Assembly (NCBI GenBank): GCA_021495925.1
Contig: JAKEKT010000022.1
Span: forward strand, 62,001-126,000
Source of the DNA: Diplodia intermedia
Lineage: Eukaryota > Ascomycota > Dothideomycetes > Botryosphaeriales > Botryosphaeriaceae
Length of the DNA stretch: 64,000 bases
Direction: 5' to 3'
Position 1 is the stretch's first letter. The number at the start of each line of letters is the position of its first letter. Both the position numbers and the translations under genes were made by a program. The notes below the pieces were generated by a model. The model worked only from the letters and a program-made list of their open reading frames with translations, was not told the DNA's origin and made no database searches. This document shows positions 18,992 to 31,270 of this stretch, in pieces.

Positions 18992-21730
18992 ATGCCGCAC
19001 CGCGACGCCTCCCCAGCGCTATCCGAAACCGAATTCGACATCTCGAAAGCCCTACTTGCCGGCGACAGCGAGGACGAACAGGTTACCCCGAAAAAAGGTC
19101 GCAAGAATGTGCCACTCGACATTGGCGCAGAGTTGAACATTGGCGGAGAGGACGGCGGAGACAGCGATGACGATGCGTTTATCGCAGATCAGTTAGCGGC
19201 GGCGAACCGCAAGTCGTCCAACCTGAAGGGGAGAACGGTGAAGAAAGGCGGCGGTTTTCAAGCCATGGGTCTGAGCGCAAACCTACTCAAGGCGATTACC
19301 CGCAAAGGCTTCTCGGTACCGACCCCTATTCAAAGGAAGACGATTCCGCTTGTGCTGGATGGGCAAGACGTCGTTGGCATGGCTCGAACCGGTTCCGGAA
19401 AAACCGCTGCCTTCGTCATTCCCATGATCGAGAAGTTGAAAGCACACAGCGCAAAGGTCGGCGCGAGGGCCATCATCATGTCACCGTCACGTGAACTTGC
19501 ACTCCAGACTCTGAAGGTTGTCAAGGAGTTTGGCCGCGGTACAGACCTGAGGACTGTACTTCTTGTGGGTGGTGATAGCCTGGAGGACCAGTTTTCCGAT
19601 ATGAACACGAACCCGGATATCATCATTGCAACTCCGGGCCGCTTCCTGCATCTCAAGGTTGAGATGGAACTGGATTTGTCTACAATCCGCTATATGGTGT
19701 TCGACGAGGCCGATCGGTTGTTCGAAATGGGGTTTGCTGCCCAATTGACCGAAATTCTCTACGCTCTTCCTCCCAACCGACAGACTCTCCTCTTCTCGGC
19801 TACTCTTCCAAAGTCACTGGTTGAGTTCGCTAGAGCCGGCCTTCAAGAACCGAAACTCGTACGTCTCGACGCCGAAAGCAAGGTTTCGCCTGACCTCGAA
19901 AGCGCCTTTTTCACGGTGAAGAGTGCGGACAAGGAGGGTGCTCTGCTGCACATTTTGCAAGATATCATCAAGATGCCCACAGGAGAGACCGACGCCGCCG
20001 TCAAAGCTAAAGAAAAGAAATCCGACCCCAAAAACAAAAAGCGCAAGAGAGATTCTGACACCACCAATGCGAAAGACTCGCCCACGGAACATTCTACTAT
20101 TATCTTTGCAGCTACCAAACATCATGTCGAGTATTTGGCAGGGTTGCTCCGCTCTGCTGGATATGCAGTTACCTACGTCTACGGCTCGTTGGATCAAACT
20201 GCTCGTAAGATGCAGGTTCATGCATTCCGGACTGGCATGAGCAACATCCTTGTTGTCACTGATGTCGCTGCTCGTGGTATCGACATTCCCATTCTTGCAA
20301 ATGTCATCAATTTCGATTTCCCAGCCCAGCCAAAGATCTTCGTTCACCGCGTCGGTAGAACAGCAAGAGCGGGAAAGAAAGGCTGGAGCTACAACCTGGT
20401 AAGGGATTCAGACATGCCGTATCTCCTGGACCTGCAGCTCTTTCTCAGTCGGAAGTTGATCCTGGGAAGAACGGACGAAAACTTCAGCTTCGCCAATGAT
20501 GTGATAGTCGGCGGGTTTGTGCGGGACAAGCTAGCTCGCGCGTGCGAGTGGATCAACAAACTACTTGACGAAGACGAAGATTTGGGGAACTTGCGCACTG
20601 TGGCTGCCAAGGGTGAAAAGCTTTACATGAGGACACGGAATTCAGCATCGTCGCAAAGCGCCAAGCGAGCCAAGGAAATCTTGGCTTCTGACGCGGTTTC
20701 CGAGCTGAACATGCTCTTCAACGATGATGTGGACAAGGCTGAGGCGGAGAGAGAGAAGATGCTGGCGCGCATCAGCGGATTCCGCCCTCAAGAAACCATT
20801 TTCGAGATCGGTAAGCGCGGTCAGGGCGATGAGGCATCTGAAATGATGCGTAAGAGGAGGGAGAAGGTCGACCCACGACGTCGCCAGCTGCAAGAGGATA
20901 AGAAGGCCTTGAACGACAAGAGCATTGCAGGCTTGACTAACACTCCCAACGCGGCACCGGTTGGCGAAGAGGACGATGAGTTTGAAGACATGGACGTGGA
21001 TGTCGACATGGACTCGGCATCAGAGGACGAGCTAGAGATCACCTTCCCAGATTCCCAGGCCAACAAGACTTCAAAGGAATCTTGGCAAGATCCAGAACAT
21101 TTCATGTCCTACACGCCAAAGACGCTGAACTTGGCGGAAGACCGTGGCTATGGAGTCCACTCTGGATCATACGATAACCAGGGACGAAGTGGCAATTTCG
21201 TCGAGGAGGCACGAAGTGCAGCAATGGATCTCACCCAGGACGAATCGAAGGGGTTTGCCGAAGCCTCTAAAGCGCGCGGGATGAGATGGGACAAAAAGAG
21301 CAAGAAGTATGTTGCCCGAGCGAACGACGAAGACGGATCGAAGGGTGCCAAATACGTCCGTGGTGAAAGCGGGCAGAAGATCGCTGCTAGCTTCAGAGCT
21401 GGACGGTTCGAGAACTGGAAGAAGACGAACAAGATCGGCCGCCTACCTCGTGCTGGTGAGATTGAGGCACCATCCAGCGGCGGTCACGGCGCCAACAAGA
21501 GGTTCAAGCACAAGATGGTGAAGGCACCCAAGGAAGCCGACAAGTACAGAGACGACTACCACGATAGGAAGAAGCGGGTAGAGGCGGCTAAGGAGAAGCG
21601 CATTGGCAGGTTTGCCAACGGCAAGGGAAAGAGCGAGCTCAAGGGAGTCGACGACATCCACAAGAACAGAGTGATTCAAGAAAAGCGCCGCGCGAAGAAT
21701 GCAAGGCCGTCAAAGAGAGGAAAGTTCTAA
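18992..21730 (+). CDS. dbp10: ATP-dependent RNA helicase Dbp10 (DDX54)
   Basis: This intronless gene encodes 912 aa. DEAD-box motifs are intact: Q-motif region GFSVPTPIQRKTIP, Walker A ARTGSGKT (131-138), PSRELALQ, TPGRFLH, DEAD (238-241), SAT (269-271), VVTDVAARGID and HRVGRTARAG (452-461). A basic and acidic insertion at about 330-365 separates the two RecA-like lobes. The C-terminal half carries the DBP10CT region and a Lys/Arg-rich tail ending RRAKNARPSKRGKF, a likely nucleolar signal. Dbp10 acts in 60S pre-ribosome assembly, around the peptidyl-transferase centre. The protein begins MPHRDASPALSETEFD, a usual N-terminus for the family. It shares its promoter with rfa2. Confidence 0.96.
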   Translation: MPHRDASPALSETEFDISKALLAGDSEDEQVTPKKGRKNVPLDIGAELNIGGEDGGDSDDDAFIADQLAAANRKSSNLKGRTVKKGGGFQAMGLSANLLKAITRKGFSVPTPIQRKTIPLVLDGQDVVGMARTGSGKTAAFVIPMIEKLKAHSAKVGARAIIMSPSRELALQTLKVVKEFGRGTDLRTVLLVGGDSLEDQFSDMNTNPDIIIATPGRFLHLKVEMELDLSTIRYMVFDEADRLFEMGFAAQLTEILYALPPNRQTLLFSATLPKSLVEFARAGLQEPKLVRLDAESKVSPDLESAFFTVKSADKEGALLHILQDIIKMPTGETDAAVKAKEKKSDPKNKKRKRDSDTTNAKDSPTEHSTIIFAATKHHVEYLAGLLRSAGYAVTYVYGSLDQTARKMQVHAFRTGMSNILVVTDVAARGIDIPILANVINFDFPAQPKIFVHRVGRTARAGKKGWSYNLVRDSDMPYLLDLQLFLSRKLILGRTDENFSFANDVIVGGFVRDKLARACEWINKLLDEDEDLGNLRTVAAKGEKLYMRTRNSASSQSAKRAKEILASDAVSELNMLFNDDVDKAEAEREKMLARISGFRPQETIFEIGKRGQGDEASEMMRKRREKVDPRRRQLQEDKKALNDKSIAGLTNTPNAAPVGEEDDEFEDMDVDVDMDSASEDELEITFPDSQANKTSKESWQDPEHFMSYTPKTLNLAEDRGYGVHSGSYDNQGRSGNFVEEARSAAMDLTQDESKGFAEASKARGMRWDKKSKKYVARANDEDGSKGAKYVRGESGQKIAASFRAGRFENWKKTNKIGRLPRAGEIEAPSSGGHGANKRFKHKMVKAPKEADKYRDDYHDRKKRVEAAKEKRIGRFANGKGKSELKGVDDIHKNRVIQEKRRAKNARPSKRGKF

Positions 21731-24700
21731 TTGCGGAAATGAGCGGTGCCGGGCCGCCTTGCGACAGCAACAGCGACAGCCCCAACGCGCAGGCATCCAC
21801 GGAAGGTGTCGGTTGCGAGAGTCTCGCGGTAACGGTCTTCACTTCCCTTCCAATAGATAGTCGACAACCAAGGGCAGCGGAGACTTCAGACCAACCATGT
21901 CCGTTGCCAAGGCTCGAAAGTAGAAGCTATGGACTTGGCCATTTGTCACGCCCCAAATCTGATACCAGCATTCGGACCGTATTTAATCAGAGTGTACTTG
22001 CTCTGCACGTACGATGCCTTCGTACCTCGTACCATTGCCCCCAAGCCGGTTCGTGTAGCGTGCTGACATGGGACGAGAATAGCGCAGGGAAACTAGAGCA
22101 TTCAGCCGGGCCCAAAACTGCAGGTCGACGCCTCGTTTCTCCACGCGGTCCATGTACGGCCGTTGGGCTGGTTGACGGAAGACTTCCGCGGGTTGAGAAG
22201 CGGCCATCCAAGCCATTGCAGATCTCGACCACCAGCGGTGACGTGGTGTTCGGTTCTAGCAGCCTCGTGGCTCACACGAAACGCGAAGCTTATCGTCCTT
22301 TAGCGGCGTTAGTAGGGGTCCATTCGGGCCTTTGCGCAATTGACTATAGTTTCGGATGTCCCGCGACGATTAGCGGAAAGTTTCCTAACGTCCACGCCGT
22401 CGCGCTTCCCTGCGCCGCCGACGCCGAATCGTACGAGGCCCAGGGCCACGCACTATCCGAACGAAGGAACCACTGCGCACGCCTCGAATCGCTACCGGTG
22501 GAGGGGTAAATAGGCTGTCCCAAAGAATTCTCCGTAGCTGTGGCTCCGACGGGCGAGAGGTAAGACAAAGTAGGAAGCGAGCGAACGGATTTTGCAGCAC
22601 AGCCGAGGAGGCACAGGAGCCATTTTTATTGACTTGGAATAGGCTTGCCGTTCTTGCTTCTTAATTTTCCAGAACGGGCGCCACCATAATCTTGGATGCA
22701 CGCCGAACACACAAACAAGCAAACTGCTCCTCCCCCATCTCCGTCCTGGTGCTCGCCGCGGCGCGAGTCACGCACACCCCCCAGCATGCCAGCAACGCAC
22801 TGGCGCAGCAGGGTTCGGCGCGGGAGGCACGGAGACCCACGTTTGCAGCCCATGCTTTTCGACAGTTTTTCATTTTTCCCCTTGCCGTGGGAAAAAGCGC
22901 AGCCGGCCCTGGTGTCACGATCCGCGATCGGGGAGGGTGGCGCTCCACCTGCCTGCTTTTTCTCGGCCGGCGGCCCCCATCTCGAGGGCCTGTTGCCGGC
23001 GGCAGCGGCTGCACCCTGCGATCTGACCGCAGGCCCGCCGAACTACGGGCAAGCGGAGCGGATCAGCCGCAAGCGTGGCCGGGGTCGTGGTCTTTGCGCA
23101 ATCGAGCCCGCGGGCAGGAGAAACAAAACACTGGGAAGATGAGTCGCTGGGCGCGTCACGACTGGCTGCTGCTGCTGCGGGTGCGTGTGCCTGCGGCGGC
23201 GGCAGGGCACGGGCGGCGGCAGTTGGCAGTGGGTTTTTGCAGGCCTCGAGTGGGGACATGCTACGCTTTGCGGCAGGCAGCAGCGGCATTATGTCTCGTT
23301 GAGTTCCCGGCGACGGGGCCCTGGGAGCGAAGGCCAAGTACCACTCAGCGCAAATGGCCCCGATCGTCGGTGGGAGCCACAGCGGCCGGCGTTGGCGTCA
23401 GGGACGGTGCGAGTATGCGCACGTGTGGCTGGTGTTGCAACCGGCCCAGGGACTTTCGGGCATGTGGACCGGGCGAGGCGTGGGAGCGCCTCTGTTTCTT
23501 CTTCTGGCTTAGGTGCGTGCAGGCATCGCCGCCGTCGGCACATTATTGACAATACAAATAAGCTGCCGGGCCCGCCCAGGGTCGGCTGCACGTCACAGCC
23601 TGGGCTTGGAGCGCGTATGGAGTCGCTGACCACGTTGCCCGGATGCTGCTGCTACCTCCACGCGGCTACCTCACGATACGACAGGCGGCGGAGGTGTGAG
23701 GGCGCTGGCGGCGGCGGCGTCTGCTGGCGGGCTCATGCTCGACATTTCGGCGACCACTGGACAAGGACCAGGGCCGGCTGCACGCGCTACGCCCGGCGAT
23801 GTCTTGGCGGTCAATGCTGTACAGTTTTGGGCACGGTTTTTGGCTGGCTGTGCCTCCCGATCGGGCATGCAAATTAAGGTGCGCGATCCCGGCGGATTTG
23901 CGTGAGCGACGCCGGGCTGGGGCCCAAACGTCGCGCGCAAACACAGCCAGCGCCATGAGCGAGTCGCGGGCCCCGGGCTCAGCTCGCAAGAGCGCTCGAT
24001 CGTCGCGCGCTGCCCTGTGCCTTTCGCTAGGATGGCGCACCGCGTTGCCGACGGCGCTCCGCGCGGCGCGACACGCGAGAAGGACGCCCGACGACCGGCC
24101 AGCACCCAGAACGCCGACACGAACGACGCCGGCGGCAGCGCTGCCACGGCCACTGCCACGGCTGCCGCGTGGTGGCATGGCGCCGTCGCCGCCGCCGGCC
24201 ATCGCAGCGCAGCGGAGAAAAAGCAATGGCGCGCATTGCTGCGAAGATCACATGCGCCTAGAGAGTCATGCCAGGCGTTGGTGTGGGCAGCGTGCGGGCA
24301 GGTCGCGGGCGGCGGGCATAAGGAGGAGTGGAAGGATCGCTGCGTCGAAATGAACGTTACTATATTGGCGACCGGCGGGTCATCTGAGGGCTGCATGCGG
24401 CGTGGAAGCGGACAGGAAGCGCAGCCTTACCCTACTGCACCTGGCGGCCGTCAGAGGCGGCGGCGAAGGAAGGGCAGCCGGACGGCGGACTACGGCAGCG
24501 GGCACGCACCTCCCTCCCTAGAACCGATCCGCCAGCCAGCACGGAAGCGGCTAGCAGCCGTTACGGGCATGGGTGCGGTGCCACTTCCTTCTTCATCGCC
24601 GCCAGCGAGCGCGAGCTGAATCGTCACCTCGCCGCACGCCAGCCTCATCCGCTGTTGGTGGCTGCAGGCGTGCGCCCTCGCGGTGGGGCGCCGGCGGCAG

Positions 24701-25798
24701 CCCTCGCCAGCTGTGTGAGCGAGCGTCGACCCGAGATCTGCCGCGTGGAGAAGCTGGGCCCCAAACAGAAGGAGAGCAGCTGCTGGGCGCGGGGCCAATG
24801 GGGGCAGGGGCACGGCAGCCACGCCCGCGGTGCAAAAGGAACACTGGCACGCTCGCTCGAGCTGGCCGGCCACGGCCATCGATTTGGCAGGCTGGACGTG
24901 AGCAGCGCCGTCAGCACACCTCCCCGCGGCGCCCGCAGGCATTGGGCCCTGGGTCGACGTCGCCGATCAGCTAGGGCCTGTCAACCATGCGCTCGCGCCG
25001 CGCCGCAATGCACCAGCCCACGGCCATCAACCGACCCGGCAGACGGCCCCGTGCCAAAGCCGCCGTCCAATTATGCAGGTGTCAACAGGGATCTGGACTG
25101 GGAGATCTGAGTCCCTAATCCGCAGAGCGCCCAGGAGGCCGATCTTTCTTATTGCCATGATCACCACAAGCACAGGGTCCTGAGAGCGCGCCGCCTAGCC
25201 CGGTTGCTTCAAGCGCGCCCCAGGCCCCACTCCGCCGACGACAGCAGGAAGCTTCCCTCCGAGACCACACAGCGCCCGTTCATTTTTCTGCGAGCGCCTG
25301 GCCTCCCCCGCTGGCTGCCTCCCCGACCCAGACCACGCGGGTCCCGCCGCCGCCGCCTCAATCCCCCGGGTGTCGTCATCTGCAGGTATTGCTCGCCCAA
25401 GCCTCCTGCAGCGTGCATGCCTGTGTGTCCTTTTTCCCAGCTCTCTCCTCGTGCTACTGCCGGCCAGCCTCCAAGACATCCGGCCGACCAGGAACCTCGC
25501 CCACATTACATATTGCGAGCAGCAGCGCGCCCATGCTCATACCACTTCCCTGACCTCAACCTGGACGAACACCCCCACCGCCCAGGGCCTGCGCAGCAGC
25601 TGAAGCAGCCACGCCGTCCCCGGGCGCCGACCGTTATTCGCTGTGTTCCTGCGGCCTGAAGGCGCTATGCATGGACTGGCCCTTCCTCCTTGCTCGAGCT
25701 ACTCCCGCGCGCCGTCAATTGGGCGCCGCCAGATACCGGGCAGCAGTGAGAAAGCCTCACCCGGGCTCCGTTTTGCCGCCTGCTACCCGTCCCCGCCC
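21731..25798. other. Long GC-rich intergenic region / probable leader of the Zn2Cys6-PAS gene
   Basis: Four kilobases without a supportable gene. The first part holds the dbp10 3' end. From about 22.7 kb to 25.8 kb the sequence is GC-rich, with GGCGGC/GCCGCC-type low complexity and frames open on both strands at once, which is a composition effect. In-frame codons without stops extend upstream of the next gene's chosen ATG to about 25643, including an alternative ATG at 25667. Long 5' leaders are common for fungal regulators, so part of this is probably transcribed. No RNA gene was recognised. Confidence 0.5.
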
Positions 25799-27788
25799 AT
25801 GTCAGACAGGCCGTCACCACCTCTCCGGGCGAGGACGCATTCACCGCAGCAGAAGGAAAAATACAGCCCACCCCAGGACCAGCATGACCGCCGGCAGCTC
25901 CACTCCGCCGAGCACGAGGGCCCCGGAGGCCGCTCCACGGATCGGCTCGGTGCAGTGCCACCGCGCAGGATGGTTTATGAAGGAGGCGAACGGCAGCAGC
26001 CGCCGCCGAGCAGCTCAGCGCTGCGACCTACAGAACAGCGCCCGGAGCTGCGACCGCCGTCTTGTGCTGCTGAGACTGACACCGCAATACAGCCGTCTTC
26101 CCAGATGGGCCCCTTCGGCTATTCCGCCTTCGGCGCATCCGGCAGCTTCGCCCCCGGCTATGGCGGTCCAACTGTCGCTTTGCAGCCCCCCGCCCCGCTA
26201 GCTAACCAGGTTCCATCGTTACGAAACACCAAAACCGCGCGCAGAAACAAGGCTCACGTAGCTTCGGCTTGCGTCAACTGCAAGAGGGCTCATCTCAGCT
26301 GCGACGTCCAGCGGCCGTGCACCCGATGCGTCACTTCTGGAAAAGAGGTAGGTGAAGGCAGTGCCAGGAGCTTCCGAGGCAGCAGAGCAAGGCTGACATT
26401 CATTGAGCGAGCAGGCCTCATGCTACGACGTCCAGCACAAGAAAAGGGGCCGCCCACGGCTCCGCGACGTCCAGGAGAGCAGACCTCCGCAAGCCCACGA
26501 GTTAGGCGAGCACTCGACGTCCGCTAGCGAGAGCCCGGTGCCCGGTATGGCGTCCCATGGAGGCGGGCGCCCTGACTCCAGTCGCCCGCTACGAGCCACT
26601 CGAAGGAGTTTCGGAGTGACGGCTACTTTTCGGCATCCCACTTCCACCGTGCAAAGTCTGTCGCCAAGTCCTTACCCCCAGGAGGGTGCAGTGCAGTATC
26701 CGACGCTCGAGTACGCACGGCCAGTGCCGTCGTTCGTGACGCCCATGGCGCTGCTGAACCTAGACCTCCACATCATCAAAACGAATCAGGCGTTCAACGT
26801 GCTCTTCGGCCGCTCAGACCTCTCCGGACGAGCCCTGTCCGAGCTTGTCGAGACCCATCACGCAGAGACGGTGTATAGACTGCGGAGCGAGCTGAGAGAA
26901 GAGCGGGACCAGCGAGAACCATCGTACATGCCACCTATTTTTGGTCCTAGGGAACAGGAGGCGGTTCAAGGCATTGAAGAAGAGGATTTGGATCGGATCA
27001 GCCAGGGCTACACGGATCGTGGGTTCACTTGGCGATTCAGCTCTATTTTTGGACAGCCGCAGGAAGTGCGTGTCCGCGTGCGCCTTGCAAAGACCTCAAT
27101 ATTTTTTGTCTCTTTGACTTTACCATCTCTTGACCGAGCCCAATTCCCACAGCCTCCTGTTGAGCAGCAGCAGCAGCAGCAGCTCCAACGATATCCGCCT
27201 GTCTTCGCTACACCGGTGCCACCTCCTAGATCGTCACGACCACCATCGAGAACCGCCCCCACCGAATACCCATACTCGCCGTTCGGACATAATTCCCCCC
27301 TTTCGGGCACCGAGCCGCAATCCCCGTATGCCTCATACTTCTCTCTCCAAAACCTCACTTCATCGCTTCCACCGGTGGTAGCTCCTGCACCGACAACACA
27401 GACATACTATGGACAGGCCCCTCCTGGTGGGTATGGCTACTCGCGTGGATCGTGGTCATCCGCTGGTAGCGCGGAGCCTCATGTATCCGGTTACGAGGCA
27501 ACGCCTAGAAGACCGTCCGGCCAGGTTTTAGCGGCAGAGGGATCCTGGCACAATGAGCCGAGGACATGGCAGCAACAGCAATACCCCTATACAGCATACC
27601 AAAGACGGCCAGTCTCGAGGGGCGAGCAACAGCACGTTTGGGACCCGGCCCAGCCGTCTGAAGGCCTTGCACCTGCTCCCGTCCGTAGAGTGTCGTCGGA
27701 CGAAAGACGTAGCCAAGGCACCTCAGAGGGGACACATGAAGAGGAACCATCCAAGCGGAGGAGACTGAATATACAGGACATCATCTAG
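25799..27788 (+). CDS. Zn2Cys6 transcription factor with AT-hook-like motif and PAS-like domain
   Basis: Two exons (25799-26347, 26415-27788) give 640 aa from the ATG at 25799; an in-frame ATG at 25667 would add 44 residues. The binuclear cluster is CVNCKRAHLSCDVQRPCTRC plus the sixth Cys encoded after the intron (about residues 158-186; spacing x2, x6, x5, x2, x8). It runs straight into KKRGRPRLRD, an AT-hook-type core. A PAS-like segment follows (VTPMALLNLDLHIIKTNQAF, VLFGRSDLSGRALSELVE), then a Gln/Pro/Tyr-rich region with a polyGln run at about 27163-27186. The C-terminus is basic (SKRRRLNIQDII). It acts as a nuclear DNA-binding regulator; targets are unknown. Splicing through the DNA-binding domain is required to complete the cluster. 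Confidence 0.85.
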
Positions 27789-30258
27789 GCCGAACACATT
27801 TCTTCACGTAACTGCATAGATTTCGGTTGCCACCTAGGCTGGCACTTTTTCTTTCTTCTACGGCCCATATTGCTCCCCTTTGTTTTCCACAACGCCTGCT
27901 TGCTAGCCTTGGCCGGTCCAAGCTAATCCTCGTACACACTGGATCCCGGTCATTTTTCACATGTAGAAATGTTCTCCGTAAATCTTTTCAGTCGTTCGCT
28001 GCACATAAAACAAACTCACGCATACTCTCGGAGGCTGTTCCTGGGATTTCTCGGATCTTATTTCCCGGGTCGTACATTACCATTCGGATTTCCACGGGCT
28101 TTTCTTTTCATTTTGTCGGATTTACAGCGTAAAGATGGTCATCAGACATGGGATTAGTCCGCACAGTACAGGATGGAACATGGCAAAAAGTAAACGTGCT
28201 TAATGGTCAGCATGGGCTCGAAATGGACATGAAATTCTTGAAATTCAGAATCAAGTATGCTCAGGCAGGAGTCTGGACGCACGAGGGAGCACGGGTTTTC
28301 GGAACTTCAATTCTTAGGAACACTTACTATTTTCATCGCTTTCTCGTTACTCTCATTCTTGGCAACCGCTTGTTTCAATAATGACCGGTAAGCGGTGCTT
28401 CTTTTTTTTTTTTTTCACAACCGCGCTTTGTGTACCAAAAAGTCACATATTTACTAGCGTGACGATAATCTCAAGCGTCCTGTGCCATTGAAACTAGGAT
28501 AGAGGATAAAGGGGAAAGATTGGGGTACAGCAAATAACGCAGTCGTTTTCAATCTAACTTGGGAGAGGAGAGGAGATGTCGATGAGTATAGTGTTTGAAA
28601 ACCAATAAAGTGCATCTGGCAGATTCACACATGTGTGCCCTTATCTTTCATTGTTTTAGTGGGCACCATAGTGCGAAGTGAAAGTGGAGGAAGGGTCCGT
28701 ACGACGGTTGAGACGACGTCGAGTTAAACTTTGGAGAAACAGAACGCCTGCACGTCATCTCCGCGGGGCAGCGGGGGGGCGGCATGCGGCAGCGGGGAGC
28801 GGGCAAAGCAAGGCACGACACAGGTAGTTGGCGAATGGGTTTCCCTTGCTTTGGGACGGGAGAAGAGGCGGTGAATGGGGGGAGGGGGTAAATTCCGAGG
28901 GAAATGATTGGACGTATGGCCGGATCGGGAGAAGTCGGTGAGCAGAGGTTAGTGGTGCGCTGGCACGTTACTGGCCCATCGTACTATAATAATTTTCCTG
29001 GCCTTCCAATCCTTCTTCACCAACGCCAGCTGCCCGGTGCGGGGAGTGCAGAGGTGGGTGGCGGGGGCGTGAAGAGGGTAATGAAATTCCTCGGGAGTAA
29101 CCCAAGGGGAAGTTTTCATTCGATTGCCGGTTGACGTCGTGTCGCCCGCGTCCGCGCAGCCGCAGCACACGCGCGCGTGTTCATGTGTGCGCCCACACCT
29201 GGGATTTAATTTTGGTTTTCTATCTCTTGTTACCTTTGCGTCAGTAGCGCATCGTGATGATTGGATATCCATGGTCGCGGCGGGAGAGCATTGTAGGAAG
29301 CGTGAGCATGCGTGGTACACAGAGGTAAGAGTAGTACATTGGTGTTGGTTTTATGTCTGTTCTGGCTGCTCATCCGAGCGATCGTTGAAGTCTGCGCTCC
29401 GTCTGATTAGACTTCTTGGGCAATCGCGCCCACCGTGCCTTGTCCACGTGGTCTGGAGGAACGGTCGTGCGGACGCAAGGGATGCGGATTGGGCGGACAT
29501 CTAGCTGCCCTAAGCACTACCATACAAGAACTTTGTTTTGGTGCCCTGCTCCCGGCACTAAGGGATGATAGGCGCGTGCGTGGATGAGCTTCTCTATATG
29601 TGGCTGAGAGGGCGCTCGCCGATTGGTGATTTCCCTTTTGACTTGTACCCGGTAATTGGGATGTTCTACGGCTGTTTTCATGCGGCTTCTTTCGTTGTGC
29701 ATCTACTGTGGCGGCTCTTGCATCCTGCAGCCTCCCGGAGCTGCATGGAAGGACTTGGACCTCTGACACATGATTTTTCTAGCGGGCTTCATTCAGTACA
29801 TGCAGAGGAGAACAGCAGTAGCGCTCTTCCAAAGGCGTACAAGGGGAATGCACAATGCACCCGGCTGATGCGCCGGCTCCACGGCGGGGTCAAGCAACAT
29901 AACTCCTGGTCATACAGACACGGCCGGCATTACTGGGCATGCAGCACTTTGGACGGGATTTGGGGGAGCTTGGCTTGAATGAGCAAATTGACTTGTTTTA
30001 GTAGCTCATTTGTCTTTACTCACTAGCTGATTCCCCGTAACGAACCCGGTCCCATGAAGATCGAATCGAATGGATGTGGGTCTTGGTATCGCCCTGCAAA
30101 ACGCCATGACAGCTCGAGTGGTCTAGAGACTGCGCCCGTACCTTACGCCGTTAGATGGACCCCGCCTTTCAGCCCTTTTCGTCCCCCTCTCTGCGAGGTA
30201 GCCTGTACATTGCTAGGGAGAAGGGATCACGCGAACGTCGGCAACCGCAAGAGCGCTC
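27789..30258. other. Intergenic region, 3' side of two convergent genes
   Basis: About 2.5 kb between the Zn2Cys6-PAS gene (+) and the J-protein gene (-). It is AT-richer at 27.8-28.7 kb, consistent with a 3' UTR, and has a T run at about 28402-28416. A G-rich stretch lies at 28.75-28.9 kb. No protein family or tRNA is recognised. Confidence 0.55.
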
Positions 30259-31005
30259 TCAACCAATTGGCTTGAGCTTCTTCTTCTTCTTCTTGTCGCC
30301 ATCGGCAGAGCCCTTCTTCTGGAAGTCGCGCCAGGAGCCGATGCGCTGGTCGCGCGACTTATCCCAGGCCTCCTCGTGCTCGCGCTTGCGCTTGCGCTCG
30401 GCAACCTCGGCCTCATCCTTCTTCTGCTGGCGGCCCTCCTCGCGCATGGCGGCCTGCATCTGCTTGCGGCGGCGCAGCTCGTTCTCGATGAGCACGTCGC
30501 GGGACCTGTCCTGCCACTTTTGGTCGAATTCGTCCGTCTTGAGCTCGGGCGAGTCGACGGTCCATTTGTTCTCGCGGATCAGCAGCATGCGCGCGTCGGC
30601 GATGGCCTCGTCCAGGCGGGCGCGCGCCTTCTCGTCCATCAGCTGCTCCTGCGCCTTCTTCAGCCGGTCGAAGGCGTCGGGGGCTTTGGGGTTCGTGGTC
30701 TTGTCGGGATGGATCAGCAGCGACTTGGTGCGGTAGATCTTCTTGATGTCGGTTTCGGGGACGCCGGGCTTGAGGCCCATGACGGCGTAGGCGTCGAGCT
30801 TGAAGGCATTGCAGATGCCTGGATGCAGCGTCAGTGGGCGAGCTCTGGGGCGGCAGGAAGCGACGCACGGTCAATCTCCGAGTCCTTGTGCGTGTATTTA
30901 GCTGGTCGGCTCGTCGAGGACTCGAGGTAGAGGGGCGCGCACCTTATCGAATTCCTTGGACTCCTTCTCGAGCAAGTCGAAGACCTCCTTGTCGTCGTCA
31001 GCCAT
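30259..31005 (-). CDS. spf31: J-domain protein of the Spf31/DNAJC8 family
   Basis: Three exons (31005-30943, 30884-30869, 30818-30259) encode 212 aa. The middle exon is a 16-nt microexon, giving DKDSEIDRICNAFKLDAYAV across the junctions. The J domain contains MGLKPGVPETDIKKIYRTKS, then IHPDKTTNPKAPDAFDRLKK, with the essential HPD at the usual place. The C-terminal half is a long charged helix (ENELRRRKQMQAAMREEGRQ and on) ending QRIGSWRDFQKKG and a Lys-rich tail, as in DNAJC8/SPF31, a spliceosome-associated co-chaperone. A nuclear role in splicing is inferred from the family. It is divergent from dbp4 across 265 bp. Confidence 0.9.
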
Positions 31006-31270
31006 GGTTGCTTCTGGGCGAGCGAGCGTGGTGGAGAGAGACGGGACGCGGGAGAAGCGAGGAGGGCGAGCAAAGTGGGTTGAGAAAGCGGGCGCGCAGG
31101 CGGAGGGTGACGGAGACGCAAGGCAGTTGATAGGGCTGGCTCCATCGATCTGGGGCCGCCCCAAGCCGCCCGCCGCCGCGCGATCCGTGCACCAAAAGTT
31201 CTTGAGCGCCGCCGCAATCGCGCCCTGCCAGACACGCGACTCGACATTTTCCTGCTCTGTCTCTGCAGCC

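Noticed and set aside
21739..22509. 256-codon open frame starting 8 bp after the dbp10 stop
   Set aside because: No family resemblance, mixed composition and no splice or start evidence; most likely a chance frame in the dbp10 3' region.
22692..24619. Several 150-285 codon frames on both strands
   Set aside because: They overlap each other in GC-rich low-complexity sequence and are dominated by Arg, Ala, Gly and Pro; this is what GC-rich non-coding DNA gives.
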